A DNA stretch of 64,000 bases from Pseudanabaena sp. UWO311 (GCF_006937785.1 NZ_SJEE01000002.1:248001-312000); one strand, 5' to 3'; positions 54,076-63,931 are shown, numbered from the stretch's first letter. Notes: a model not told the origin generated them from the sequence alone. Numbers and translations: made by a program.

Positions 54076-54690
54076 TTACAGGCTAATACTTAGTATCAAC
54101 TTAAAGGTATTTCCTAGCCAAATTAAGGCAACTATGCCGCCAAATATTGCTAAAGGCACGATCGCTAAAGTTTTCCAGATTTTAATTCCTAGCGCCACTG
54201 ATGCGCTCCATACTTGCCAAACGATAAACCAGATCAGCACAGCGATCGCTGCAATAACACGAAATTGAGGCGGCAGGCTTAGCGCTGGAGCCATAAATAG
54301 CCAAGGTAAACTAGCAAAACCTGTCAGGGTTAGCAATTCGCGCATCTCGATCTTTTTCTGAAAAACATTAGCTAATTGCTTGAGCAGAAAAGTAAAAAAC
54401 ACCCAGCCAATAAACCCACTAATCACTGACCAAATGATTCGATAAATTGCAAATTGATCGAGGCGTAAGGTTTCTAGAATATTTACTAAAGCGATTACGA
54501 TCATGGCTTGCGCAAAGTTTGGATTTGCCTTGAGCTGCTCAAAAGTCAATTGGGGCAAAAATAACGTCCCATAGAGGCGATCAAGAAACGTTCCCAGATT
54601 TTGTGGCGATTGGGGATTGATGTCACTATGGGGGATGCTATCTGCGGCGATCGCATTTAAATCAGCAGGATTTGGCTCAGGGGGATTCAT
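54076..54690 (-). CDS. Yip1-domain membrane protein
   Basis: A 204-residue protein with a soluble N-terminus (about 1-60, including LYGTLFLPQLTFEQL) and five hydrophobic segments (about 62-200). The start of the membrane domain and the spacing of segments fit the bacterial YIP1 family. Function is unknown. It is divergent from aroA. Confidence 0.75.
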   Translation of the reverse strand: MNPPEPNPADLNAIAADSIPHSDINPQSPQNLGTFLDRLYGTLFLPQLTFEQLKANPNFAQAMIVIALVNILETLRLDQFAIYRIIWSVISGFIGWVFFTFLLKQLANVFQKKIEMRELLTLTGFASLPWLFMAPALSLPPQFRVIAAIAVLIWFIVWQVWSASVALGIKIWKTLAIVPLAIFGGIVALIWLGNTFKLILSISL

Positions 54691-54774
54691 AAAAAGCTAG
54701 TGGTGTCGTTGATATAAGTCTAAATTTGCCGTGATTTTGTCTTAATCTAATACTAATTGCTAACTGACTTTAAC

Positions 54775-56112
54775 ATGATTGACCTCGATACTACTCAAAC
54801 TCATCACCTGCTCAACATTGATGCAAGCCAATTGCCACAAGGTTTACAAGGAAGAATTACGATCCCTGGAGACAAGTCAATCTCGCATCGGGCGTTAATG
54901 CTTGGCTCTTTAGCAGAGGGCGAGACCACAATTCGCGGGTTATTGCTAGGTGAAGATCCGCGTAGTACGGCGGCTTGCTTTGCGGCAATGGGTGCGGAGA
55001 TATCTGAGCTTAACTCAGAATTAGTAACGATTAAGGGGATTGGGCTGGGCAATCTGAAGGAGCCTCTAGATGTTTTGAATGCTGGCAATTCGGGAACAAC
55101 TCTACGCTTGATGTTAGGGATTTTGGCAAGTCATCCTGATCGCTTTTTTACCGTCACTGGCGATAGCTCTTTGCGCTCTCGCCCCATGTCTCGCGTGGTC
55201 AATCCTTTACGGCAGATGGGAGCGAATATTTGGGGTCGGGAAAATGGAGCAAGAGCGCCACTAGCAATTTCAGGTCAAAACCTAAAAGCAATTCACTATC
55301 AATCTCCCGTAGCTTCAGCTCAGGTTAAGTCCTGCATTATGCTTGCGGGATTAATGGTCGATGGCGAGACGATTATCACTGAGCCAGAGCGATCGCGTGA
55401 TCACAGTGAAAGGATGTTGGCAGCCTTCGGCGCAAAAATCACAGTTGATATTGATACAAACACTGTTGCCGTTAAAGGCGGCGCAAAACTAGTTGGACAG
55501 GCGGTGATCGTACCTGGAGATATTAGTTCGGCAGCGTTTTGGTTGGTAGCGGCTTCCATTGTTCCTAATTCCGATCTAGTAATTGAGAACGTCGGGATTA
55601 ATCCAACTCGGACAGGCATTCTCGAAATTCTCACTGAGATGGGTGCAGATATTACCTATGAAAATCAACGCGAAGTTACAGGAGAACCAGTTGCTGACTT
55701 GCGTGTACGTTCTGCCAATCTCAAGGCTTGTAAAATCAGTGGTGCTGTGATTCCTCGTCTAATTGATGAGATCCCGATTTTAGCGATCGCGGCAAGCTGT
55801 GCAGAGGGAACCACTATTATTGAGGATGCTGCTGAGTTGCGCGTTAAGGAAAGCGATCGCATTGTGGCGATGGTGAAGGAAATGACGAAAATGGGTGCGA
55901 ATGTGACAGAACTTCCTGATGGGATGGCGATCGTTGGTGGTAAAGCTCTTACTGGTGCTGAGGTAGAGAGCTATGACGATCATCGTGTCGCCATGAGTCT
56001 GGCGATCGCCGCTCTAGTTGCCAAGGGCAAAACTTCAATCAATCGCGCTGAGTCTGCGGCAATTTCTTACCCATCGTTTATTCCAACCTTGCAGAGTTTG
56101 TACACAAAATAA
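54775..56112 (+). CDS. aroA: 3-phosphoshikimate 1-carboxyvinyltransferase (EPSP synthase)
   Basis: A 445-residue enzyme of the shikimate pathway that joins shikimate 3-phosphate and phosphoenolpyruvate. Motifs are [15 protein letters not shown] near residue 30, [15 protein letters not shown] near 100, [14 protein letters not shown] near 130 and [12 protein letters not shown] near 180. SAQVK with RPMxR points to the class II group. ATG 54775 is preferred over a TTG at 54757. A perfect hairpin starts at the stop codon. Confidence 0.95.
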   Translation: MIDLDTTQTHHLLNIDASQLPQGLQGRITIPGDKSISHRALMLGSLAEGETTIRGLLLGEDPRSTAACFAAMGAEISELNSELVTIKGIGLGNLKEPLDVLNAGNSGTTLRLMLGILASHPDRFFTVTGDSSLRSRPMSRVVNPLRQMGANIWGRENGARAPLAISGQNLKAIHYQSPVASAQVKSCIMLAGLMVDGETIITEPERSRDHSERMLAAFGAKITVDIDTNTVAVKGGAKLVGQAVIVPGDISSAAFWLVAASIVPNSDLVIENVGINPTRTGILEILTEMGADITYENQREVTGEPVADLRVRSANLKACKISGAVIPRLIDEIPILAIAASCAEGTTIIEDAAELRVKESDRIVAMVKEMTKMGANVTELPDGMAIVGGKALTGAEVESYDDHRVAMSLAIAALVAKGKTSINRAESAAISYPSFIPTLQSLYTK

Positions 56113-56156
56113 ATTTTTGGAAAGTGTTGCTTTGCAACACTTTCCAAAAATTTATT
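56108..56156. terminator. Perfect 23-bp hairpin over the aroA stop
   Basis: Arms 56108-56130 and 56134-56156 are exact complements around TTT. Design and downstream flank match the hairpin at 12528-12576. Confidence 0.7.
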
Positions 56157-56211
56157 GGTTCGGTTTTGAGTGTTTTGCGATGTGGAATAACGTCGGTATA
56201 GAAGATTAAAA

Positions 56212-59200
56212 CTACCCTTGAGAAAGGGTAGTTTTAATCACAAAGTAAAATGTTGTACCTTGAGTAACTAGATCAGACTCCCAACCTAATGAAGGATTGC
56301 CCCCAACCTCCCCAAAACTCTCAACCCATATCTTTCCATCCATTAGCTCAATCAATCTCCTACTAATCGCCAAACCTAAGCCAGTACCACCATATTTTCG
56401 ACTAATCGACGTGTCAGCTTGTGTAAAGGCTTGAAATAGGTTGGATATGCGATCGCTTTGAATACCAATGCCAGTATCAGTAACCGCAAATTTAAGTACA
56501 TATTGTTGATCATTATCAGATAATGGGCTACCACTAACCTCGACTGACACCTTGCCCTGAGGAGTGAATTTGATGGCATTCCCAACTAGATTGATCAAAA
56601 CCTGACGCAAACGAGAGCTATCACTGATTACCTTTAAAGGGACTTGAGAATCGATTGTATATTGCAGTTCAATCTTTTTATCTTTAGCTTGACCATTCAT
56701 TAAATTGCAAACTGAACTTAAGACCTCAGACAAGACAAATTCTCTTTGCTCTATTTTAAGCATCCCAGATTCAATTTTAGAAAAATCAAGAATATCGTTG
56801 ATGACCGCTAAAAGGACATCACCACTTTCGAGAATAGTTTGTACAAATTCTTCTTGATCTTCTGTAAGTTCGGTAGTGGCAAGTAACTGTGCCATCACTA
56901 AGACTCCATTCATCGGCGTGCGAATTTCATGACTCATGTTAGCCAAAAACTCACTCTTAGCTTTAGTTGCTGCTTCTGCATCTTCTTTCGCTTTAGCCAA
57001 AGCTATTTCTGAAAGCTTCCGTTCTGTAATATCCCTAGAAATTTGGATAACTGTATCTTCAGTCAAGGGTGAAATATTGGAAGAAAACCATATTTCTCTA
57101 CCATCAATTTCTAAAATATAATCACAACTTGCCATTTGCTTGGTCGTCAAAGCTTTGTGAATGTTTTGCAAAATAAGATTAGCTACTTCCATCGGCAATT
57201 CTTCTTGAATTGGCTTACTTAAAACTTCCTCTTGAGTCCCTTTTAGATTCACGCCTTTAGTCGGAGCTACCTTGAGGCAACGCCCCTCTGCGTTGCGAAC
57301 TAAGATTACATCAGTTAGGGCATTAAACAGAGTATTCTGCTCCATATATGCAGTTTTGAGATCGGCTTGACTTTCTCGCAGATCACTTTCAGTTTGTTTG
57401 CGATCGCTAACATCTATAGAGATCCCAGCCATGGCATAAATATTGCCTTGTAAATCACTAAGCGGAAACTTCGTTGCAAAAAAAGTATGAATTCCATCAG
57501 GGAATTCTACGCTTTCTTCGACTTGAATCGTGGATTTTTGTAAGATTGCTTGATGGTCGTTAGCCCGTAGACTATCGGCAACTTCTATAGGTAGAAAATC
57601 ATAATCAGTTTTTCCAAACATTTCCGCTTGACTAATTTTCAATATCCGTTCAAATTCTCTATTAACATTTAAATACTTGCCATCTAGATCTTTGATATAG
57701 CTAATAGCAGGCATATTATTTAGAAATGCTTCTAATCTTGACTCGTTCTCAATGAGCGTAATTTCTAGTTGGTTGCGATCGCTAATATCTTTCATGACAC
57801 CGATCACACAGTCCTGATCGTCTATACATATAGTACTAGCCGATATTAATACTGTTTTTCTCTGTTTCGTCTTTGTATGAACTACTGCTTCAAAATTTTG
57901 AATAATCCCTTTACTAATTAGGACTTCTCTATAATGATGGAGATCTTCAATATTCTCCCATAGTTCAAGTTGTACACATGTTTTGCCAATAATATCGCTT
58001 GAGTAAGCTTCTAGAAAATTACACAGACTTTGATTGACATATAAACATCTTCCTTCGGCTAATGTCGCAATCCATGCAGGATCGGGACTTACCTGAAAAA
58101 TTGTCGAAAATTTGACTTCTGAATCTCGCAGAGAATTTTCCACTTGTGAAAATGATTGATGGAGTCGGGTAGACATCCAGTTAAACGATGTTGCTAGAGT
58201 TTTGAGCTCAGCAATCTCTACGTCTTCTGGTAAACTTTGCCAATTGCCCTTTGCGATCGATTCACTTGCTTTACTCAACCTCAATATTGAACGAGAAATC
58301 CATCGAGCTGTAAGTAACCCCATCCCAATTGCAACAAACACAATCAGTCCACAGAAAAGAATTGTCCAATTAGTATTTGTTTGAATCTCGGACATAAAGT
58401 CAGATTCTGGGATCACGATTACTGAGAGCCAATCTAAATCTTCAGTTCCAAATTCAGTTTTTAGCGGTGCGATCTGCGCAAAATATCGGATGCCATCCTT
58501 TTCAAATCGAAACTTTTGATGTTCAGAAATACTCTCTAGACGACCAAAACGTTCTTTTAAATGATTGACAGTTATTTGGGTTGTGGCATTTTGGCTATCA
58601 AAAGCACTTAGTCTCCGATGATCAGGATCAACATTTTTAGCGAGAGTCTCTTTGTCTTGCGTTAATGGTGTCAATGTACCCTGACGAAAAGGAATCTCCC
58701 CTGTTGACATACCAATCATCTGTCCATTGAGATCAATGATAAAGGCTTGTCCTGTTTTCCCAATCTTGAGTTTCTGGAGAAAATCTCCTAATTGGGTCAG
58801 AGATATCGAAGCTCCTAATACCCCCTGAAAGTTATTGTCACGATCGAAGAATGGTAAAAAGTTAACCGCAATAAGTGAAGGGTTATTTGGATTTGCCAAA
58901 GAAACATTTATCCTCCACAGCAATCGCCCTGCATTTTTGGTTTGTCCATACCAAGGATTATTCGGTGGATCGTTATGAGGATCATATGTAGTTGAGCGTC
59001 TGAGCAGCTTGAGGCGATTGCCGTCACTATCAGCTAAATAGTTATCCCATATGTTATTAGTTGATTTATCTCTTAGTCTAATCGCACGAGAACCATCATC
59101 TAATTTTTCTATGATGAGAATTTCTTTTTGCTCATTAGCGATCGCTAATGCGGATACTTCTGGAAAAATCTGCGATTGTTGCCAAAAATATTTCTCTACA

Positions 59201-59490
59201 GTCGCCAAATCTTGCCAGTCTAGAATTCCCAGCTTGATACTAGCAGCGTTATTGCGGTTGATTTCAGTTGGCTTGCGGAGATGATTAATAAGGTTCTGCT
59301 CGATGCGATCGCCTAATTCACTCATTACCTGACTTGCCATTTTATCGACTGCCATCTCGCTACTGCGATAGGACAAATAGCCTACCAAACCTACAGTTCC
59401 GATAATTTGTATCACAAACGGTACAAGCAACACCCAATAAAGCGATATGTTACTTAGCAAAAATCGTTTGCGCAGATCTTGAAAAGACAT
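56212..59490 (-). CDS. Cache-PAS sensor histidine kinase
   Basis: A 1092-residue kinase: membrane segment near 17-38, extracytoplasmic dCache-type sensor (about 45-360, with LLWRINVSLANPNNPSLIAV and FLPFFDRDNNFQGVLGASISL), second segment near 372-395, HAMP (about 395-450), three PAS domains (about 455-825), HisKA ([14 protein letters not shown] near 853) and HATPase (about 955-1085, GTGLGLAIS). No receiver domain. The Cache domain suggests sensing of a small periplasmic ligand; which one is unknown. Its partner regulator is not adjacent. Confidence 0.9.
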   Translation of the reverse strand: MSFQDLRKRFLLSNISLYWVLLVPFVIQIIGTVGLVGYLSYRSSEMAVDKMASQVMSELGDRIEQNLINHLRKPTEINRNNAASIKLGILDWQDLATVEKYFWQQSQIFPEVSALAIANEQKEILIIEKLDDGSRAIRLRDKSTNNIWDNYLADSDGNRLKLLRRSTTYDPHNDPPNNPWYGQTKNAGRLLWRINVSLANPNNPSLIAVNFLPFFDRDNNFQGVLGASISLTQLGDFLQKLKIGKTGQAFIIDLNGQMIGMSTGEIPFRQGTLTPLTQDKETLAKNVDPDHRRLSAFDSQNATTQITVNHLKERFGRLESISEHQKFRFEKDGIRYFAQIAPLKTEFGTEDLDWLSVIVIPESDFMSEIQTNTNWTILFCGLIVFVAIGMGLLTARWISRSILRLSKASESIAKGNWQSLPEDVEIAELKTLATSFNWMSTRLHQSFSQVENSLRDSEVKFSTIFQVSPDPAWIATLAEGRCLYVNQSLCNFLEAYSSDIIGKTCVQLELWENIEDLHHYREVLISKGIIQNFEAVVHTKTKQRKTVLISASTICIDDQDCVIGVMKDISDRNQLEITLIENESRLEAFLNNMPAISYIKDLDGKYLNVNREFERILKISQAEMFGKTDYDFLPIEVADSLRANDHQAILQKSTIQVEESVEFPDGIHTFFATKFPLSDLQGNIYAMAGISIDVSDRKQTESDLRESQADLKTAYMEQNTLFNALTDVILVRNAEGRCLKVAPTKGVNLKGTQEEVLSKPIQEELPMEVANLILQNIHKALTTKQMASCDYILEIDGREIWFSSNISPLTEDTVIQISRDITERKLSEIALAKAKEDAEAATKAKSEFLANMSHEIRTPMNGVLVMAQLLATTELTEDQEEFVQTILESGDVLLAVINDILDFSKIESGMLKIEQREFVLSEVLSSVCNLMNGQAKDKKIELQYTIDSQVPLKVISDSSRLRQVLINLVGNAIKFTPQGKVSVEVSGSPLSDNDQQYVLKFAVTDTGIGIQSDRISNLFQAFTQADTSISRKYGGTGLGLAISRRLIELMDGKIWVESFGEVGGNPSLGWESDLVTQGTTFYFVIKTTLSQG

Positions 59491-59549
59491 CTATAAATTT
59501 ATGCCCATAGGTACATATATCTAAATTGTATAGCGATTATCAGTTGTAA

Positions 59550-59605
59550 AACCAATTTTTGAGTTGTCAGTAGCTACGGCGCTGACAACTCAAAAATTGG
59601 TTAGG
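59550..59605. terminator. Long hairpin at the end of the DNA-binding unknown gene
   Basis: AACCAATTTTTGAGTTGTCAG pairs with CTGACAACTCAAAAATTGGTT around a GCTACGGCG centre; the right arm reaches the stop codon of the minus-strand gene at 59601. Confidence 0.68.
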
Positions 59606-60200
59606 AGGGTCGTACAAACCATAAACTCCGTTTGCCATCGTGAGAAATACAATCCAGAATTAGGTCTTTGACCTTAATTGGCAATCGCCCACTTCGACGA
59701 GATCTCCGTAAACTACTGGGAGAACATTCCAAAATTTTGGCAATCTCGGCAGTTGTCCAGAGTCGAGTAAACAAATCATCTGGGAAAGAAGACATACTCT
59801 GAGCGAGTTCTTTCCATGCCTGAACATAAATTTCAGTTGCATCAGTATGCTGGATTATTGTTTCGTTGTCATTGCTATTGTCTAACTCTACTAAAGCAGG
59901 AGGTCTTGGATCTAATTCGCCAAAAATTTCAGTGTCAATATAAACTTGAACATTGAAGATGTCGTCCCAACTTTTAAGAAATTCCTCTTCATTTTCTGTT
60001 TCTAAATTATTTTGGTCGCTTCCTAAGGACAGATCTGTTAAGAATGGTTTATCTGTGCCTCTTTTTACTGTAGAGATCAGATTTTCTAGGGATTCGATTA
60101 TATTCTGTTTGTTATGTTTTTTGTAGAGACTAATAATCTCTTGGATGGATCGGGCAAGCTCTTTTGGCACGGCTTGCATCTCTACATCTGTTTGCTGCAT
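59601..60200 (-). CDS. Uncharacterised protein with C-terminal helix-turn-helix
   Basis: A 199-residue protein (ATG 60200; a GTG at 60221 is also possible). The N-terminal two thirds are helical and acidic without recognisable domain. The C-terminus, LWTTAEIAKILECSPSSLRRSRRSGRL followed by a short strand region ending GKRSLWFVRPS, looks like a MerR/excisionase-type winged helix-turn-helix. It may regulate transcription. Located between a kinase and an HDAC-like gene, with divergent orientation to the latter. Confidence 0.6.
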   Translation of the reverse strand: MQQTDVEMQAVPKELARSIQEIISLYKKHNKQNIIESLENLISTVKRGTDKPFLTDLSLGSDQNNLETENEEEFLKSWDDIFNVQVYIDTEIFGELDPRPPALVELDNSNDNETIIQHTDATEIYVQAWKELAQSMSSFPDDLFTRLWTTAEIAKILECSPSSLRRSRRSGRLPIKVKDLILDCISHDGKRSLWFVRPS

Positions 60201-60447
60201 TGGCGGTAAGGGATCGACCACAGGAAAGACCCAAGTAAAATTACTGTGGAACTAAGTAACTTGGCATAATAAAAAATAAATTCAAAAACTTTACTGCCCG
60301 CTGCGGGTAAATTTTTTGCAGTTTTATATTTAATTTTGCTTAGCTACTTATAAAAGATTTCAAACAAATCCACGATTTTAAAAGTATAACGCTAGTCTCT
60401 ATGGTGACAACAACTATTCATTGATTTGGCGATCAGCAAAAGCACGT

Positions 60448-61398
60448 ATGTTTTCAAATACCTTTTCAACTTCTTCAAAATTTACCAATAAATTCCCAAT
60501 AATTTATTCTGACAGTTTTCTGAGTCATGATACTGGGATTTATCACCCAGAAAAAGCTGGTCGTCTTACAGCCATAGTTGAGGCTCTAAAAAATTCAGCG
60601 ATCGCCTCACAATTAGTCTGGCAAGAACCAACTGATCGACAAAATATCCTAAAAGAAGTTCTTCGTTTTCACACTCAAGAATATCTTGAAACTTTGCAGG
60701 CAATTACCGAGCGCGGTGGTGGCTACATTGATGGCGATACAATCGCTTCGCCTCAAACTTATGATGTTGCCCTACTTGCCCTCAGTGCATGGCTTGATGG
60801 TGTTGATGTTGTTTTAGAGTCAGGTCGCCCATCCTTCGTACTAGCACGTCCCCCTGGTCATCATGCGCGTGCTCATTCGGGCATGGGTTTTTGCATTTTT
60901 GGAAATGCGGCGATCGCCGCCATGTCTGCAATTGATCGATTAAATCTCAAGCGTGTTGCCATTCTTGACTGGGATGTCCATCACGGCAATGGGACACAGG
61001 AGGCTGTCTGGGATCGTCCAGACATTGCCTATGTCTCAACGCATCAAGCACCGTTTTATCCGATGACAGGTCGCAAAGATGAGACAGGAAATCATGACAA
61101 TATTTTAAATATCCCAATGCGATCGGGTTCAGCGATCGCAGAATATTTGCCTGTGTTTGAAAATCAGATCATGCCGTTTTTACGAAATTTTGATCCCGAT
61201 CTTTTAATTGTCAGTGCAGGATTTGATGCAAATGCTGATGATCCTTTGGCAAGTATTTTGTTAAATCCAGAGGATTTTGGCACATTTACGAATCTGTGTT
61301 TAGAGCTAACCACAAAAATCTTATTTGGGTTAGAAGGCGGCTATGACTTTGATAGTCTTTCGCGATCGGTCATTGCCGTAATCGAGCAATGCCTATAA
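60448..61398 (+). CDS. Histone deacetylase-family hydrolase
   Basis: A 316-residue zinc hydrolase of the arginase/deacetylase fold. Motifs are LARPPGHHARAHSGMGFCIF near 131-150 (catalytic His pair), ILDWDVHHGNGTQ near 172 (zinc Asp and His) and VSAGFDANADDPL near 258 (zinc Asp). Bacterial members (AcuC/HDAC-like) deacetylate proteins, polyamines or small amides; the substrate here is unknown. ATG 60448 is preferred to a TTG at 60421. Confidence 0.9.
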   Translation: MFSNTFSTSSKFTNKFPIIYSDSFLSHDTGIYHPEKAGRLTAIVEALKNSAIASQLVWQEPTDRQNILKEVLRFHTQEYLETLQAITERGGGYIDGDTIASPQTYDVALLALSAWLDGVDVVLESGRPSFVLARPPGHHARAHSGMGFCIFGNAAIAAMSAIDRLNLKRVAILDWDVHHGNGTQEAVWDRPDIAYVSTHQAPFYPMTGRKDETGNHDNILNIPMRSGSAIAEYLPVFENQIMPFLRNFDPDLLIVSAGFDANADDPLASILLNPEDFGTFTNLCLELTTKILFGLEGGYDFDSLSRSVIAVIEQCL

Positions 61399-61560
61399 AG
61401 AATAAAGAGACGCGCTGAGTCTCTCTATTTCTTATAAAAAAGGACGCATCACGTCCTTTTTTAACCTTCTTTGCCTATAAAAAATAGAGAGACGCATTGC
61501 GTCTCTCTATTTTTTTAAAAGTAAAGGACGCATCGCGTCCTTTACTTTTTAACCTTCTTT
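61391..61560. repeat. Tandem duplication of the convergent terminator region
   Basis: Two units, 61391-61472 (82 bp) and 61473-61560 (88 bp), each start GCCTATAA, contain an AGAGACGC/GTCTCTCT hairpin and a GGACGCATC.CGTCC hairpin, and end TTAACCTTCTTT. The first unit begins in the last codons of the HDAC-like gene and the second ends in the last codons of rpsR. The four hairpins act as terminators for both. Confidence 0.85.
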
Positions 61561-61776
61561 GTTGATGAAAGGCAGTAATGCAACTACACGAGCTTGTTTA
61601 ATCGCTGTCGTCAATGCACGCTGTTGCTTTGCAGTTAAACCTGTAATGCGGCGAGGCAAAATCTTGCCACGCTCAGTGATGTATTTACGCAGTAATTCGA
61701 CATCTTTATAGTCGATTTTGGCAGCAGGCGCGATCGGGGAGAGGCGCTTGCGATAAAAAGAGGAGTTCATTGCCAT
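61549..61776 (-). CDS. rpsR: Small ribosomal subunit protein bS18
   Basis: A 75-residue ribosomal protein. [41 protein letters not shown] is the S18 core. It binds S6 and the platform of the 30S subunit. ATG 61776 is used; a second ATG two codons later is possible. Downstream in an operon with rpmG, as in other cyanobacteria. Confidence 0.97.
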   Translation of the reverse strand: MAMNSSFYRKRLSPIAPAAKIDYKDVELLRKYITERGKILPRRITGLTAKQQRALTTAIKQARVVALLPFINKEG

Positions 61777-61814
61777 GATTGGGATTACGCGGTTTTAGTT
61801 ATTGGATTAGTGGA

Positions 61815-62009
61815 CTATTTGATTTCTTTATGGACGGTATGAGAGTTGCAATGAGGGCAGAACTTTTTGAGTTCTAATCTTGCGGTTGTATTACGACGAT
61901 TTTTCATGGTCGTATAACGAGATACACCAGGCGATCGCTTGTTAGCATTAGTGCGACATTCGGTGCACTCTAATGTAACTACGAGACGGACACCTTTGTT
62001 TTTAGCCAT
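61815..62009 (-). CDS. rpmG: Large ribosomal subunit protein bL33
   Basis: A 64-residue protein with [21 protein letters not shown] and [17 protein letters not shown], giving the two CxxC zinc-binding pairs of the C+ form of L33. First gene of the rpmG-rpsR pair, 38 nt before rpsR. Confidence 0.97.
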   Translation of the reverse strand: MAKNKGVRLVVTLECTECRTNANKRSPGVSRYTTMKNRRNTTARLELKKFCPHCNSHTVHKEIK

Positions 62010-62214
62010 TTTTTTAGTTGTGAGATTACTTAAAAGTGCGATCTACAATTGTTACACAAAAATACACCGATTTGAAATTTTCAATTTAGAAGATTTTTGA
62101 AAGTTTCAAATCGGCTAGATAGTGGAGCGATGGGGTTCGTGCAAAGTTATACAGAATTGATTTTTATATCGCTGTAACGTCAGAATTGTAGATTAACGCA
62201 CAAGAGTGATGTTT

Positions 62215-63252
62215 ATGGTAGCGACCCAAGAAGTATATTTGCCACGCAATTGCACCTTTAGCCAAACTGATTGGCAAGCGCTTGCACCCTTCTGGTATCC
62301 TGTTGCCTTCTCCCATGAAATCACATCCGAAAAGCCCTATGGCACGCATCTATTAGATGAGCGCTTAGTAATCTATCGAGTTTCCGATGGTACGATTATC
62401 GTTGCCAAAGATCTATGCCTACATCGAGGCGCACCCCTAAGCTTGGGCTGGATTGAAAACGATCGTCTCGTTTGTCCTTACCATGGAGTGCAATATGACT
62501 GTAATGCTAAATGTGTTTACATTCCCGCCCAGCCTGAAGCGACAATTCCATCACGACTCAAACTTAAGACATATCCAGTTATGGAACGCTATGGGTTAGT
62601 CTGGACAAGGTTGATAGATAACGGTTCAGTTCCATTTCCTGAATTAGATGAATGGGAAGATCCAGACTACATTCAGGTATTGCCCAATTCCGTGGATTTA
62701 AATGCGGCAGCAGGGCGGCAAGTAGAAGGATTTTTGGATGTTAGTCATTTTGCCTTTATTCATGCTAAGTCCTTTGGCGAAGCTGATAATCCTGAAGTTC
62801 CAGACTACACGATTGAGCAAACTACCTCTGGATTCAAAGCCGACTATATCAGCACTGTTAGTAACTATGCTCATGGCATGAAGCACTTAGCTCCATCTAA
62901 TTTTTTATGGCGCAGGCTATTTGAACTGTTTATTCCTTTCACCGCTAAGTTAACTGTTTTTTTCCCCCATGGTAAATTGCATGTTCTCAATGCAGCTTCA
63001 CCAATCTCTGCCCGTAAAACGAGATTATTCGTACCAATTTGTCGGAACTTCGATAAAGATGCTCCGCTACAAGACACCCTCGATTTTAATGATCAGGTGT
63101 TTTATGAGGACAAAGCGATCGTTGAGGAGCAATGGCCCGAAGATTTGCCTATTCGTCTTGCTGATGAGGTACATATTGCTGGCGATAAGAGTTCCATTAC
63201 TTTCCGTAAGAAGCTGGCAGCTTTAGGTTTAGGCGAATCTTTTACGTCCTAG
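62215..63252 (+). CDS. Rieske-type non-heme iron oxygenase
   Basis: A 345-residue oxygenase: Rieske [2Fe-2S] ligands in CLHRGA near residue 68 and CPYHG near 87, and the mononuclear iron site EGFLDVSHFAFIH near 172-184 (D-x2-H-x4-H). It belongs to the ring-hydroxylating/Pheophorbide oxygenase-like superfamily; the substrate cannot be told. ATG 62215 has AAGAG at 8 nt; GTG 62206 and ATG 62209 have worse spacing. Confidence 0.86.
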   Translation: MVATQEVYLPRNCTFSQTDWQALAPFWYPVAFSHEITSEKPYGTHLLDERLVIYRVSDGTIIVAKDLCLHRGAPLSLGWIENDRLVCPYHGVQYDCNAKCVYIPAQPEATIPSRLKLKTYPVMERYGLVWTRLIDNGSVPFPELDEWEDPDYIQVLPNSVDLNAAAGRQVEGFLDVSHFAFIHAKSFGEADNPEVPDYTIEQTTSGFKADYISTVSNYAHGMKHLAPSNFLWRRLFELFIPFTAKLTVFFPHGKLHVLNAASPISARKTRLFVPICRNFDKDAPLQDTLDFNDQVFYEDKAIVEEQWPEDLPIRLADEVHIAGDKSSITFRKKLAALGLGESFTS

Positions 63253-63263
63253 TTCGCGATCGC

Positions 63264-63336
63264 CATTTGAGCCTTGTTCTACATGGCTCAAATGGCGAGA
63301 AATTGTAAGAATCAAAAAGCGATTCTTACAATTTTT
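63264..63336 (+). terminator. Two consecutive hairpins after the Rieske gene
   Basis: CGCCATTTGAGCC/GGCTCAAATGGCG (63270-63298) and AAATTGTAAGAATC/GATTCTTACAATTTTT (63299-63336), the second with a T-tail. Confidence 0.72.
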
Positions 63337-63367
63337 CGGCTTAAGATTGCATCACTGGAATGAATTA

Positions 63368-63547
63368 TTAGCCTGAATAAGGTAATGAGGAGTGGTGAAC
63401 AACAATGCGTAGCTTACCGCTATCATCCTTAAAGAACTGCTAAGTCTTGTCTACAGTAACGACATTGCCTTCTTTAAGCGTTAGATATTTCTGCTTGCCT
63501 TCAAAAAGCTGTCTTGGCAACCTTAGCTTCAGCCGCCCTTGAAACAC
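63368..63547 (-). pseudogene. Decayed gene, C-terminal part of an NTF2/SnoaL-like protein
   Basis: On the minus strand the frame reads LRLPRQLFEGKQKYLTLKEG, then VVTVDKT, an in-frame TAG (63440-63442), then QFFKDDSGKLRIVVHHSSLP and a TAA (63368-63370). The ending resembles SnoaL/CaMKII-association-domain proteins with a final HHSS. The 5' part is absent, and a perfect palindromic hairpin (63549-63597) abuts the fragment. Family assignment is tentative. Confidence 0.5.
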
Positions 63548-63548
63548 T

Positions 63549-63597
63549 ACCCAAATAAATGAAGGCGGCGCTTCGCGCCGCCTTCATTTATTTGGGT
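63549..63597. terminator. Perfect 23-bp hairpin
   Basis: ACCCAAATAAATGAAGGCGGCGC and its exact complement around TTC. Same type as 49556-49600. Confidence 0.7.
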
Positions 63598-63766
63598 TTT
63601 ATGTCATAAGTAAAACTTTCATTGCTATACATTTGACTATGAACTCGTTTGCTTATGACTATGACAACAAAACTCATAGTCATAAACAAGCTAAATGTGT
63701 CTAAAAGTGTCCAACCGTGTAAGTGTTTACACGGTGTAAGTTAGTCTTAGTGGCTTGTATTGGTTA

Positions 63767-63838
63767 TCCAAGGTGTCGGAATCGAACCGACATATCAACG
63801 ATTATGAGTCGTTTGCTTTACCAGTCAGCCAACCTTGG
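63767..63838 (-). tRNA. trnI-CAU: tRNA with CAU anticodon, probably tRNA-Ile2
   Basis: A 72-nt cloverleaf on the minus strand: acceptor CCAAGGT/ACCTTGG, D-arm GGCTGACTGGTAAAGC, anticodon stem AACGA/TCGTT with loop CTCATAA (anticodon CAU), T-arm GTCGG-TTCGATT-CCGAC and discriminator A. It lacks the GGG/CCC anticodon stem of initiator tRNA. The TGGCTGA.TGGT.AAAGC D-arm and ACTCATAAT loop resemble chloroplast trnI-CAU, so a lysidine-modified isoleucine tRNA is more likely than elongator methionine. CCA is not encoded. Confidence 0.85.
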
Positions 63839-63931
63839 GCATATTGTGATTATAGACGTAAGTATTATATGCTATCAAGCAAGCTACCTTGCAGGTTGCC
63901 TAATAGCAATTATTAGCTAAACAAGTTTGTG

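Noticed and set aside
61391..61560. Possible small CRISPR or attenuator array
   Set aside because: Two whole-unit duplicates with hairpins; no spacer structure.
63723..63920. 65-residue plus-strand ORF over the tRNA
   Set aside because: It covers the complement of a well-folded tRNA gene; not a protein gene.
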